From Maritalea porphyrae (lineage in GTDB: Bacteria > Pseudomonadota > Alphaproteobacteria > Rhizobiales > Devosiaceae), in contig NZ_BSNI01000002.1 of assembly GCF_030159895.1 (NCBI RefSeq), positions 1,576,306 to 1,640,305 on the forward strand: a stretch of 64,000 nt of DNA. Direction: 5' to 3'. Both the position numbers and the translations under genes were made by a program. Positions 7,681-15,124 of this stretch are shown piece after piece. Under the pieces are notes generated by a model. The model had not been told where the DNA came from, did no database searches, and saw only the letters and a program-made list of their open reading frames with translations. Positions within the stretch are counted from its first letter, which is position 1, and each line of letters opens with the position of its first letter.

Positions 7681-9450
7681 ATGTCACCAATCATCAAGCG
7701 ATTGAAAAAGCTGCCAATTTTTGATTGGGGCAGCAAATATAATGGCGACGTGCTCACCAGCGATTTGGTTGCTGCGATCATCGTCACAATCATGCTGATC
7801 CCGCAAAGCTTGGCCTATGCTTTGTTGGCGGGCTTGCCGCCACAAATGGGCCTTTACGCTTCCATTCTGCCATTGCTGGCATATGCATTGTTTGGCTCCA
7901 GCCGCACACTTGCGGTTGGCCCGGTTGCGGTGATCTCCCTTATGACCGCCGCAGCTGTTGGCAAGCTCGCCTTGCAGGGGACCGAAGAATATATATTTGC
8001 CGCCATGGCGCTCGCGCTAATTTCTGGCCTGATGCTGTTGGTCATGGGGTTGTTGCGCCTCGGCTTCATGGCAAATTTTTTGTCGCATCCGGTGATATCA
8101 GGCTTCATTACGGCATCTGGCATCATCATTGCGACGTCGCAGCTCAAGCACATTTTGGGCATCGATGCGCACGGGCATAATCTATATGAATTGCTCACCT
8201 CAATTGTTGCTCATCTTCACCAGGTAAACCCCTTCACATTGGCAATTGGTGTCGTTGCCACAGCCTTTTTGTTCTGGGTGCGGAAGGGCTTAAAGCCATG
8301 GTTGCTATATTTGGGATTGAAGCCGCGTCTTGCTGATATTTTGGCAAAAACAGGGCCCGTATTTGCGGTTGCTGCAACAACATTGGTCGCATTTGGCTTT
8401 GGACTTGGCGGGCAGGGCGTTGCGCTGGTTGGCGAGGTGCCCCAAGGTTTGCCGGGCCTTCAAGTGCCCAAACTAGATTTAGAATTGGTGTTTTCGCTGG
8501 CGGGCTCTGCCGCTCTCATCTCCATTATTGGGTTTGTTGAATCGGTTTCGGTTGCCCAAACCCTTGCGGCCAAGCGCCGCCAGCGGATCGAACCCAACCA
8601 AGAACTGATTGGCCTTGGCGCATCCAACGTTGCTTCCGCTTTCGGCGGTGGTTATCCCGTCACAGGGGGCTTTGCGCGCTCAGTGGTCAATTTTGACGCT
8701 GGCGCGGAAACTCCAGCAGCTGGTGCTTTTACTGCCGTTGGTATTGCATTGGCGACCGTGTTTCTAACGCCACTATTGTTCTTTTTACCCAAGGCGACTT
8801 TGGCCGCTACCATCATTGTCGCGGTGATGACTTTGGTTGATTTCTCGATCCTAAAGCGCACGTGGAACTATTCCAAAGCTGACTTTGCAGCTGTTGCGAC
8901 GACGATGGCGATTACGTTGCTATTCGGTGTTGAACTGGGCGTTACGACTGGTGTTTTGGTGTCCGTTGCCGTGCATCTCTATAAGACATCTCGTCCGCAC
9001 GCGGCGATTGTTGGATTGGTGGAAGGCACCGAGCATTTTCGCAATATAGACCGCCATGATGTGCGCACCAATCCGCATGTCTTGTCACTTCGTGTTGATG
9101 AAAGCCTTTACTTTGCCAATGCCCGTTTCCTTGAAGATCGCGTCTACGATCTGGTCGCGGATCGCCCCGAACTCAAACATGTGATTTTGATGTGCCCAGC
9201 CGTCAACGAAATTGACACTTCGGCACTTGAAAGCCTTGAGGCAATTAATGAACGCCTCGACTCTTTGGGCGTGAAACTTCACTTCTCCGAGATCAAAGGA
9301 CCAGTGATGGATAAGCTGAAACGCACAGATTTTATGCATCATCTGACAGGGCAGATATTCCTCAGCCAATACCAAGCAATTTGCGCTGTGGCGCCGGAAA
9401 CGTGCACCCAAACTACTTTGGCCAATGCCGCACAAGGTAACGCCAAGTAA
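7681..9450 (+). CDS. SulP-family anion permease with STAS domain
   Basis: 589 aa from ATG 7681 (MSPIIKRLKKLP); an ATG at 7666 is also in frame. Residues about 1-430 are the SulP membrane core (LIPQSLAYALLAGLPPQMGLYAS, AVGPVAVISLMTA, GSAALISIIGFVES). Residues about 445-560 form a cytoplasmic STAS domain (VILMCPAVNEIDTSALESLEAI). As the last gene of the sulfide operon it probably moves sulfate or sulfite, the end products of persulfide oxidation. Confidence 0.9.
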   Translation: MSPIIKRLKKLPIFDWGSKYNGDVLTSDLVAAIIVTIMLIPQSLAYALLAGLPPQMGLYASILPLLAYALFGSSRTLAVGPVAVISLMTAAAVGKLALQGTEEYIFAAMALALISGLMLLVMGLLRLGFMANFLSHPVISGFITASGIIIATSQLKHILGIDAHGHNLYELLTSIVAHLHQVNPFTLAIGVVATAFLFWVRKGLKPWLLYLGLKPRLADILAKTGPVFAVAATTLVAFGFGLGGQGVALVGEVPQGLPGLQVPKLDLELVFSLAGSAALISIIGFVESVSVAQTLAAKRRQRIEPNQELIGLGASNVASAFGGGYPVTGGFARSVVNFDAGAETPAAGAFTAVGIALATVFLTPLLFFLPKATLAATIIVAVMTLVDFSILKRTWNYSKADFAAVATTMAITLLFGVELGVTTGVLVSVAVHLYKTSRPHAAIVGLVEGTEHFRNIDRHDVRTNPHVLSLRVDESLYFANARFLEDRVYDLVADRPELKHVILMCPAVNEIDTSALESLEAINERLDSLGVKLHFSEIKGPVMDKLKRTDFMHHLTGQIFLSQYQAICAVAPETCTQTTLANAAQGNAK

Positions 9451-9568
9451 CGAAACCGCACCGAAACTGACGGATTTCGCACGGGCTGCATTTGACAAGT
9501 CATCAAATATCGTAATTATCCCCGTACACCTTAGACTAAGGTAGTATGCTCACCTAATTGCGGAAATC

Positions 9569-10537
9569 ATGATGGCGAATGACAAATTGACAGTATCGCT
9601 GGCGCAAATTGCGCCGGTTTGGCTCGATCGCGACAGGACCATCGAAAAAGTAGTTCAGTACGCTGCTGATGCAGCGACGAAAGGCGCAGATCTGGTCACA
9701 TTTGGCGAGGCTTTGGTGCCCGGATATCCGTTTTGGGTTGAGTTGACAGATGGCGCAAGGTTCAATTCGCCTGCTCAAAAGAAGATGTACGCGCACTATC
9801 TTGAGCAAGGTGTTGTTGTAGAGCGCGGTGACTTGGATGCGCTTTGTAAGGTCTGCGCGCAAAACAACATGGCGGCCTATGTCGGTATTATGGAGCGCGC
9901 GCCCGACCGCGGCGGTCATAGCCTCTACTGTTCACTAGTGCACATCAGTCGCGACGGGCAAATTGCCTCTGTGCACCGCAAATTGCAGCCAACATACGAA
10001 GAGCGTTTGGTGTGGGCACAAGGTGATGGGCATGGTTTGCAAGTGCATAAACTTGGTGAATTCCAAGTTGGCGGCTTGAACTGTTACGAGAACTGGTTGC
10101 CTTTGGCGCGTGCCGCACTTTATGGACAGGGCGAAGATCTGCGCGTGGCCGTTTGGCCCGGCGGGCTGCACAATACAAAAGACATTACGCGCTTTATCGC
10201 GCTTGAAAGCCGCTCCTATGTGGTTTCCGTTTCTGGGCTATTGCGCCCAAGTGATATTCCTTCCTGTACCCATTTTTACGACGAACTGACCACGAATGCC
10301 CCAGAGCATTTTGCCGATGGTGGATCTGCAGTCGCTGGGCCAGACGGCAACTGGGTGTTGGAACCACAAGTCGGTGACGAGGGCATTTACACTGTTGAAT
10401 TGGACCACGCTCGAGTGCGCGAGGAACGACAGAACTTAGATATTGTTGGACATTATTCTCGTCCCGATATCACGCAATTGAACGTAAATCGACAACGCCA
10501 ATCTACCGTCAAAATTGATGACGGAGCTGAAAACTAG
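9569..10537 (+). CDS. Nitrilase/carbon-nitrogen hydrolase family protein
   Basis: 322 aa with the nitrilase triad in order: Glu in FGEALVPGYPFW, Lys in HRKLQPTYEERLVW and Cys in GLNCYENWLPLARAALY. The length and the LVPGYPFW / NCYENW patterns resemble true nitrilases (R-CN to acid plus ammonia) rather than amidases. Tandem ATG codons at 9569 and 9572. It precedes a sugar isomerase by 9 nt, an unusual pairing that gives no clear substrate. Confidence 0.87.
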   Translation: MMANDKLTVSLAQIAPVWLDRDRTIEKVVQYAADAATKGADLVTFGEALVPGYPFWVELTDGARFNSPAQKKMYAHYLEQGVVVERGDLDALCKVCAQNNMAAYVGIMERAPDRGGHSLYCSLVHISRDGQIASVHRKLQPTYEERLVWAQGDGHGLQVHKLGEFQVGGLNCYENWLPLARAALYGQGEDLRVAVWPGGLHNTKDITRFIALESRSYVVSVSGLLRPSDIPSCTHFYDELTTNAPEHFADGGSAVAGPDGNWVLEPQVGDEGIYTVELDHARVREERQNLDIVGHYSRPDITQLNVNRQRQSTVKIDDGAEN

Positions 10538-10546
10538 GATCACTAC

Positions 10547-11233
10547 ATGAAACGCTCCACAATTAATCAGATCATCCGTGAGGGTGACGAATTCATCCGC
10601 TCGTTTGGCTATATCATGCCACCATTTGCCTATTGGACACCGGGGCAAATGAAAGACCGCGCCGACGATATGCAAGGGCTGATCAAAGCCGGAATGGGCT
10701 GGGACATCACCGATTACGGCCAAGGTAAATTCGACGAGCTTGGCCTTTTTCTGTTCACCACCCGCAATGGTGATGCAGCAGATCTGACCAAGGGCACGGG
10801 CATGCTATATGCTGAGAAGATTATGATCTCGCGCAAAGATCAAATCTCGCCAATGCACCGGCACAATGTGAAGGCTGAGGATATTATCAACCGGGGTGGG
10901 GGCACACTGACGCTCGAACTCTTTTCGCCTGCTGAGGATGGATCGATCGACGAAAAAGCTGATGTGACGGTGCCTGTGGATGGTGTGATGCGCACCTTGC
11001 CTGCCGGCGGCATTTTGCGGCTTGATCCGGGCGAAAGCGTTACGTTGATGCCAGGCATCTGGCACGCATTTTGGGGCGAGGGCGCTGACGTCTTGATCGG
11101 CGAAGTCTCCACCGTGAACGACGATAAAACCGACAATGTGTTCCGCGACCCAATCGGTCGGTTCTCGACAATCGAAGAAGATGAAGACCCGCTTTATCTT
11201 TTGGTCAGCGACTACGACAAGTATTTCGGCTAG
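10547..11233 (+). CDS. D-lyxose isomerase-family sugar isomerase
   Basis: 228-aa cupin-fold protein of the D-lyxose ketol-isomerase family, which interconverts D-lyxose/D-mannose and their ketoses. Metal-binding motif: SPMHRHNVKAEDIINRGGG (two His and a Glu), followed by LMPGIWHAFWGEG with the last His. It begins 9 nt after the nitrilase stop, so both are probably co-transcribed. The true substrate here is uncertain; the family has members with unassigned function. Confidence 0.78.
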   Translation: MKRSTINQIIREGDEFIRSFGYIMPPFAYWTPGQMKDRADDMQGLIKAGMGWDITDYGQGKFDELGLFLFTTRNGDAADLTKGTGMLYAEKIMISRKDQISPMHRHNVKAEDIINRGGGTLTLELFSPAEDGSIDEKADVTVPVDGVMRTLPAGGILRLDPGESVTLMPGIWHAFWGEGADVLIGEVSTVNDDKTDNVFRDPIGRFSTIEEDEDPLYLLVSDYDKYFG

Positions 11234-11375
11234 GTCCAAATCTGTTACAACAATTGCCGCAGATTGCATTTTACGGTTGCGCGTACCCTTGAAATTTATC
11301 AAGGTGCGCGCAATTGATGGGCGATTGTCCATCCCAATTGAATGAGTTCCAACAAGGAACCGCATAGGGTTTAAA

Positions 11376-12410
11376 ATGCATTCATCTCTCAAAGTGCTGG
11401 TCGTTGGATCAGCCATTTCGCTATTGTCAGCAGCGACTGTTGCAGCAGCGGAATACAATTTCAAACTCCACCATTTTCTTGGCGCAACTTCGCCATCGCA
11501 CACCGAAACCATTGAGCCATGGGCCCGCGCTGTTGAAGCAGCATCAGGCGGCAAAGTTAGCATCGAAATTTTCCCTTCAATGTCTTTGGGGGGCCGCCCG
11601 CCTGAACTTGTGGGCCAAGCACGTGATGGCGTGGTCGACATCATATGGACAGTGAACGGCTATACGCCGGGCGTGTTCCCACGCACCGAAGTTTTCGAAT
11701 TGCCATTTGTGCACACCAACAATCCTGGCGCGACCAATCTTGCCATGGCCGAATTGTTCGACGCTGAATTGCGTGATGAATATAAGGGCCTTGAAGTGAT
11801 GTTTTTGCATGTGCATGGCGGCAACGGTTTGCACACGGTTGATACGCCCGTTCATGCGCCTGCAGATGTGAAGGGCCTCAAAATCCGCACCCCTTCGCGT
11901 ACCGGGGCTTGGACCATCGAAGCACTTGGCGCATCGGCCGCAGCAATGCCTGTGCCAGCACTACCGCAAGCTCTGGCCACCAAGGCGGTGGATGCCGCAT
12001 TTGTGCCGTGGGAAATTATCCCTGCACTGAAATTGCAACAGCAAACCAAATATCAAATCGAGGGCGCTGATGGCGTGCGGTTTGGCACGCTTGTGTTCCA
12101 AATGTCGATGAACCATGAGCGCTGGAGCGGTTTGCCAGATGACGTAAGGCAAGCATTCCGCGCGGCGTCTGACGAAAAATGGCTGGCGCATTTAGGCGAT
12201 GTCTGGGCGCAAACCGACACCAAAGGTATCGCCATGGCGGTCGAAGCGGGCAACACGCACATCGTGCTAGATCAGACGCAAACTGATGCATTTGAAACGG
12301 CATTGAAACCCGTAATTGAGCGCTGGGTTGAAGAAGCAAATAGCGCCGGAATTGATGGTGCAGATTTGTTGAGCAAAGCCAAAGCCGCAATTGCCAAGCA
12401 CGGGCAATAA
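11376..12410 (+). CDS. TRAP transporter solute-binding protein (DctP-type)
   Basis: 344 aa with an N-terminal signal peptide ending near AATVAAAEYNF, then a DctP domain (ATSPSHTETIEPWARAVEAASGGKVSIEIFPS). Binding-site region KIRTPSRTGAWTIEALGASAAAMP contains the conserved arginine that contacts a carboxylate. No DctQ or DctM membrane gene lies nearby, so it is an orphan receptor or works with a permease encoded elsewhere. A strong intrinsic terminator follows. Confidence 0.9.
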   Translation: MHSSLKVLVVGSAISLLSAATVAAAEYNFKLHHFLGATSPSHTETIEPWARAVEAASGGKVSIEIFPSMSLGGRPPELVGQARDGVVDIIWTVNGYTPGVFPRTEVFELPFVHTNNPGATNLAMAELFDAELRDEYKGLEVMFLHVHGGNGLHTVDTPVHAPADVKGLKIRTPSRTGAWTIEALGASAAAMPVPALPQALATKAVDAAFVPWEIIPALKLQQQTKYQIEGADGVRFGTLVFQMSMNHERWSGLPDDVRQAFRAASDEKWLAHLGDVWAQTDTKGIAMAVEAGNTHIVLDQTQTDAFETALKPVIERWVEEANSAGIDGADLLSKAKAAIAKHGQ

Positions 12411-12450
12411 GGCGTAAGCTTTTCATCAACGCAATATAACAGATGGTGAG

Positions 12451-12480
12451 GGAGCGCCGACTATGGCGCTCCTTGTTTTT
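12451..12480 (+). terminator. Intrinsic terminator after the TRAP binding-protein gene
   Basis: Perfect stem GGAGCGCC / GGCGCTCC with 6-nt loop gactat, followed by TTGTTTTT. It lies 40 nt after the dctP-like stop. An ATG at 12463 falls inside the hairpin, which argues against it as the start of the next gene. Confidence 0.88.
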
Positions 12481-12486
12481 GAACTT

Positions 12487-13092
12487 ATGAAAATAATCCT
12501 TGTTCGCCATGGTCGTCCTGAAATTGATCTCACCGCTCTTAATAAAGACTGGGTGACGGCGAATGAATTTGGCCAAGTCGTAAGCGCCTACCAACAAAGC
12601 GATTTAGCGGATGATGAACAGCCACCAGCGGACGTTGTGCAAGTTGCGGCGACCTGCCAAGTCTTTGTGTCGAGCACATTGCGGCGCGCGGTTTCTTCCT
12701 GTGAAGCGCTGGGCGTGTCCAAAGTGTCACACGCGGATCCGGTTTTTGACGAAGCGTCTATGCCATTTGCCAACTGGAAATTTGTTCGACTGCCAATTGG
12801 TGTGTGGAGCGTGTTGTTTCGCATTGGCTGGATGATGGGCTTCCACCAAAATGCCGAGCGTGTGCGAGATATTGGAAACCGTGCGCACAAAGCCGCGCAA
12901 TCTCTGGTTGATCAGGCGCAACAACATGGCGACGTTATGCTGATCGGGCATGGCATCATCAACCGAATGATCGCCAACCATTTGGCCAACAATCACTGGC
13001 GCATGATGTCATCCAATGGCGATGACTACTGGTCGTTCACCGTATACGAAGACCATTTAAGCACGCAGGACGAAGCGCCTTTGCGCCTCTAG
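12487..13092 (+). CDS. Histidine phosphatase (phosphoglycerate mutase-like) family protein
   Basis: 201 aa beginning MKIILVRHGRPEID with the catalytic RHG motif at residues 7-9; the second histidine is in VMLIGHGIINRMIANHL. ATG 12487 was chosen because the only upstream ATG (12463) lies in a terminator stem and would add nine residues before the RHG motif. No good Shine-Dalgarno is visible, so initiation may be weak or leaderless-like. The substrate is unknown. Confidence 0.8.
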   Translation: MKIILVRHGRPEIDLTALNKDWVTANEFGQVVSAYQQSDLADDEQPPADVVQVAATCQVFVSSTLRRAVSSCEALGVSKVSHADPVFDEASMPFANWKFVRLPIGVWSVLFRIGWMMGFHQNAERVRDIGNRAHKAAQSLVDQAQQHGDVMLIGHGIINRMIANHLANNHWRMMSSNGDDYWSFTVYEDHLSTQDEAPLRL

Positions 13093-13654
13093 CGAAGGCC
13101 AAAATGGTAATTATGGTGCGATGCGCGAGGCGTTTGACGTCTCTATGAATGCGCTAAATATGTGTGAGACGCTTCAACGCCTCGCGCGGCCAAATCTCTG
13201 CGAGTGCAAGCAAATACCCCGAGGGGCTAAACCCATTTATCCTCTTAGCTACATCATGATCCGTTGATCGATCATTTGAGAAGCTTTTTTTTGAACCGCC
13301 TTCGCGGTCTTGCGACCGCTTCCCCGGCCCCGTGAGGCAAAAAAACTTCCAAGAACGGCTTCAACTTGCCGCCCGATGATTTACGCCTGCCTTCGGTGTC
13401 AGACTGGACATATGCTTGCCAAGCGAGCAACTGCGACCAGCAGCTCATTTAGCCAGCTTTTTCTAATTGTTGCCAATCGACCCCAACACCGCGTCCGCTG
13501 TTCGCATGGGTCTTTGAAAAAGCTGTAGGTAGCATAAGCCATGAAAAAGGGGCGGGGGTAACTTTCCACGCCCTTTCTTGATTTTCAGTTTCCGCTGGCT
13601 GCCAAATTACGGCGTTTTAGACGGCCCGTTGTTCAGGAAACCTAACGAATAGCG
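13093..13654. other. 562-nt stretch without a supported protein gene
   Basis: Contains a long inverted repeat (13123-13187), a second hairpin followed by a T-rich tail near 13546-13582, and GC-rich tracts. Short reading frames inside have poor codon character and no ribosome site. I compared it by eye with tmRNA, RNase P RNA and SRP RNA signatures and found none. A small RNA or decayed gene is possible. Confidence 0.4.
13123..13187. repeat. Long imperfect inverted repeat / hairpin
   Basis: Left arm 13123-13143 (GCGCGAGGCGTTTGACGTCTC) and right arm 13166-13187 pair over about 21 bp with a small bulge around a 22-nt loop. No U-tract follows on the plus strand. It begins 30 nt after the histidine phosphatase stop and could be a transcript-end or stabilising structure. 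Confidence 0.7.
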
Positions 13655-14002
13655 CTATTTTCGTTTCATTACGCAGGTCTGCATCGATTTCTTCGGCGCT
13701 TTCGGGAACAATTTTGCAATAATCGTCATTTCTTTAACGGTCGACTTGCGTGAATTTGGGGGGCGCGTGGTTGGCGTGCAGGTCTTGCCGTCCTTGGCGT
13801 CACAACCATTTGGGCTACAATCCCAGAAATTGCCATTGGCAAAAGACCCACATCCACAAATGCAAATTTCACCACCGCCTGCGCTACCGCCGCTATTTGG
13901 GCACTCAAATTGATCGTAATTGGTGGTGTCTTCACTCATTACTGGGGTTGCAATCAATGCCAGCGACATTGCTGCAATGATGGAAAGGGACTTGAGCCAC
14001 AT
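13655..14002 (-). CDS. Small secreted cysteine-rich protein, unrecognised
   Basis: 115 aa with a clear signal peptide (MWLKSLSIIAAMSLALIATPVMS, cleavage probably near MSEDTT) and a mature part containing FECPNS, ICICGCG, DCSPNGCD, KTCTP and a basic C-terminus with one more Cys. Ribosome site AGGAG lies 6 nt before ATG. I do not recognise the family. The CxCxC cluster suggests disulfides or metal binding in the periplasm. It is divergent from the FNT channel gene. Confidence 0.65.
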   Translation of the reverse strand: MWLKSLSIIAAMSLALIATPVMSEDTTNYDQFECPNSGGSAGGGEICICGCGSFANGNFWDCSPNGCDAKDGKTCTPTTRPPNSRKSTVKEMTIIAKLFPKAPKKSMQTCVMKRK

Positions 14003-14194
14003 AGTAATCTCCTCATTTTCCTCGTTGTTTCAACGGTCCCATAATTTTCTGAAATTTCTTGAAAGTAGATATCTCAAATTCTCACCTGTCGTTTGCCGCG
14101 CTGTTAACTGTTAGGCGTCGACAAAAACTTGCTAGATAGTTTCATTTGTAACTGATATCGTTTAAACGCGAGGCGCTTTTTTTGGAAAGCGGCA

Positions 14195-14974
14195 ATGAAC
14201 AAAGATATCACCGAGAAGTTTGCCGATGATGCGGTAATCAAACTCGACTATGTGAAGCGAAACCCACTGGGGTTTCTCATTCTCACCATAATGGCCGGTG
14301 CCTATGTGGGCGTCGGCATTGCGTTGATCCTAACCGTGGGCAACGATGTTGACCCCGCGTCACGCAAATTGGTGATGGGTGCGTTGTTTGGCATCACGCT
14401 AACCCTGATCGTGTTTGCCGGTGCGGAGCTTTTCTCCGGCCGCATCATGTTTATGACGTTTGGATATTTCTACAAGAAAATGTCCGCATTCTCGGTTGTG
14501 AAAGACTGGTTCATCTGTTGGTGGGGCAACCTTGTTGGCGCGATGGCGCTTTCCATTCTTGTGGTTGCTGGCAATGGTGGCGGTTGGGTCGGCGAAGAGG
14601 CGTCGCTGGTGCACCAAATCGCTGACGCAAAGATGAATAGCACGGTGCTTGAGCTGCTGGCCCGTGCCATATTGTGCAACTGGCTTATTTGCCTTGCCAT
14701 CTGGATGACCGCTCGCGCTAAAGATGACACCGCAAAATGCATATTGATATTTTGGTGTCTATTTGCCTTTGTCGCCGCCGGGTTCGAGCATTCCATAGCC
14801 AACATGACGGTGTTCACCATCTCATTGCTCACCACCCACCCTGACAGTGTGACCATTTGGGGCGGTGTATACAATTTGGCTTGGGTCTCTGTGGGTAATG
14901 TCATCGGCGGTGCGGGCTTTATTGGCGTCGCCTATTATTTGACTGCTGTGCCGCTGTTTGGGGCGGGGCGATAA
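14195..14974 (+). CDS. Formate/nitrite transporter (FNT) family channel
   Basis: 259 aa with six predicted membrane helices. FNT signatures: AGAELFSGRIMFMTFG in the first repeat, WWGNLVGA, NWLICLAIWM, and the second-repeat pore segment AAGFEHSIANM, whose His is the central protonation residue of FocA/NirC channels. GGAAAG precedes the ATG. No formate or nitrite enzyme gene is adjacent, so the anion cannot be named. Confidence 0.9.
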   Translation: MNKDITEKFADDAVIKLDYVKRNPLGFLILTIMAGAYVGVGIALILTVGNDVDPASRKLVMGALFGITLTLIVFAGAELFSGRIMFMTFGYFYKKMSAFSVVKDWFICWWGNLVGAMALSILVVAGNGGGWVGEEASLVHQIADAKMNSTVLELLARAILCNWLICLAIWMTARAKDDTAKCILIFWCLFAFVAAGFEHSIANMTVFTISLLTTHPDSVTIWGGVYNLAWVSVGNVIGGAGFIGVAYYLTAVPLFGAGR

Positions 14975-15124
14975 CTATACCCGAAAGCTGATGAGGCTTC
15001 CGCTGACATTCGGTGTGTACCAGCTGCAATTCAATTTGCTGCAAAAGGTCAGGCATGCGGGCAGTAGCCATCAGCGTGGACTTGGTTTAGCTTGGCCAAA
15101 AAGCATTTTGGAGTGTGCGAAAAC

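Noticed and set aside
11290-11345. Imperfect inverted repeat with CAATTGATGG / CCATCCCAATTG before the TRAP binding-protein gene
   Set aside because: Arms pair only partly and no T-tract or known operator pattern is present, so it is not called a site.
13310-13528. 72-aa open frame on the plus strand
   Set aside because: Arg/Pro/Ser-rich, no ribosome site, no recognisable domain, and lies in a repeat- and hairpin-containing gap.
13190-13600. Possible tmRNA, SRP RNA or RNase P RNA
   Set aside because: I looked for a permuted tmRNA tag (ANDN-type), a TpsiC-like GGTTCGA element, the SRP core and the RNase P GAAAG core and found none.
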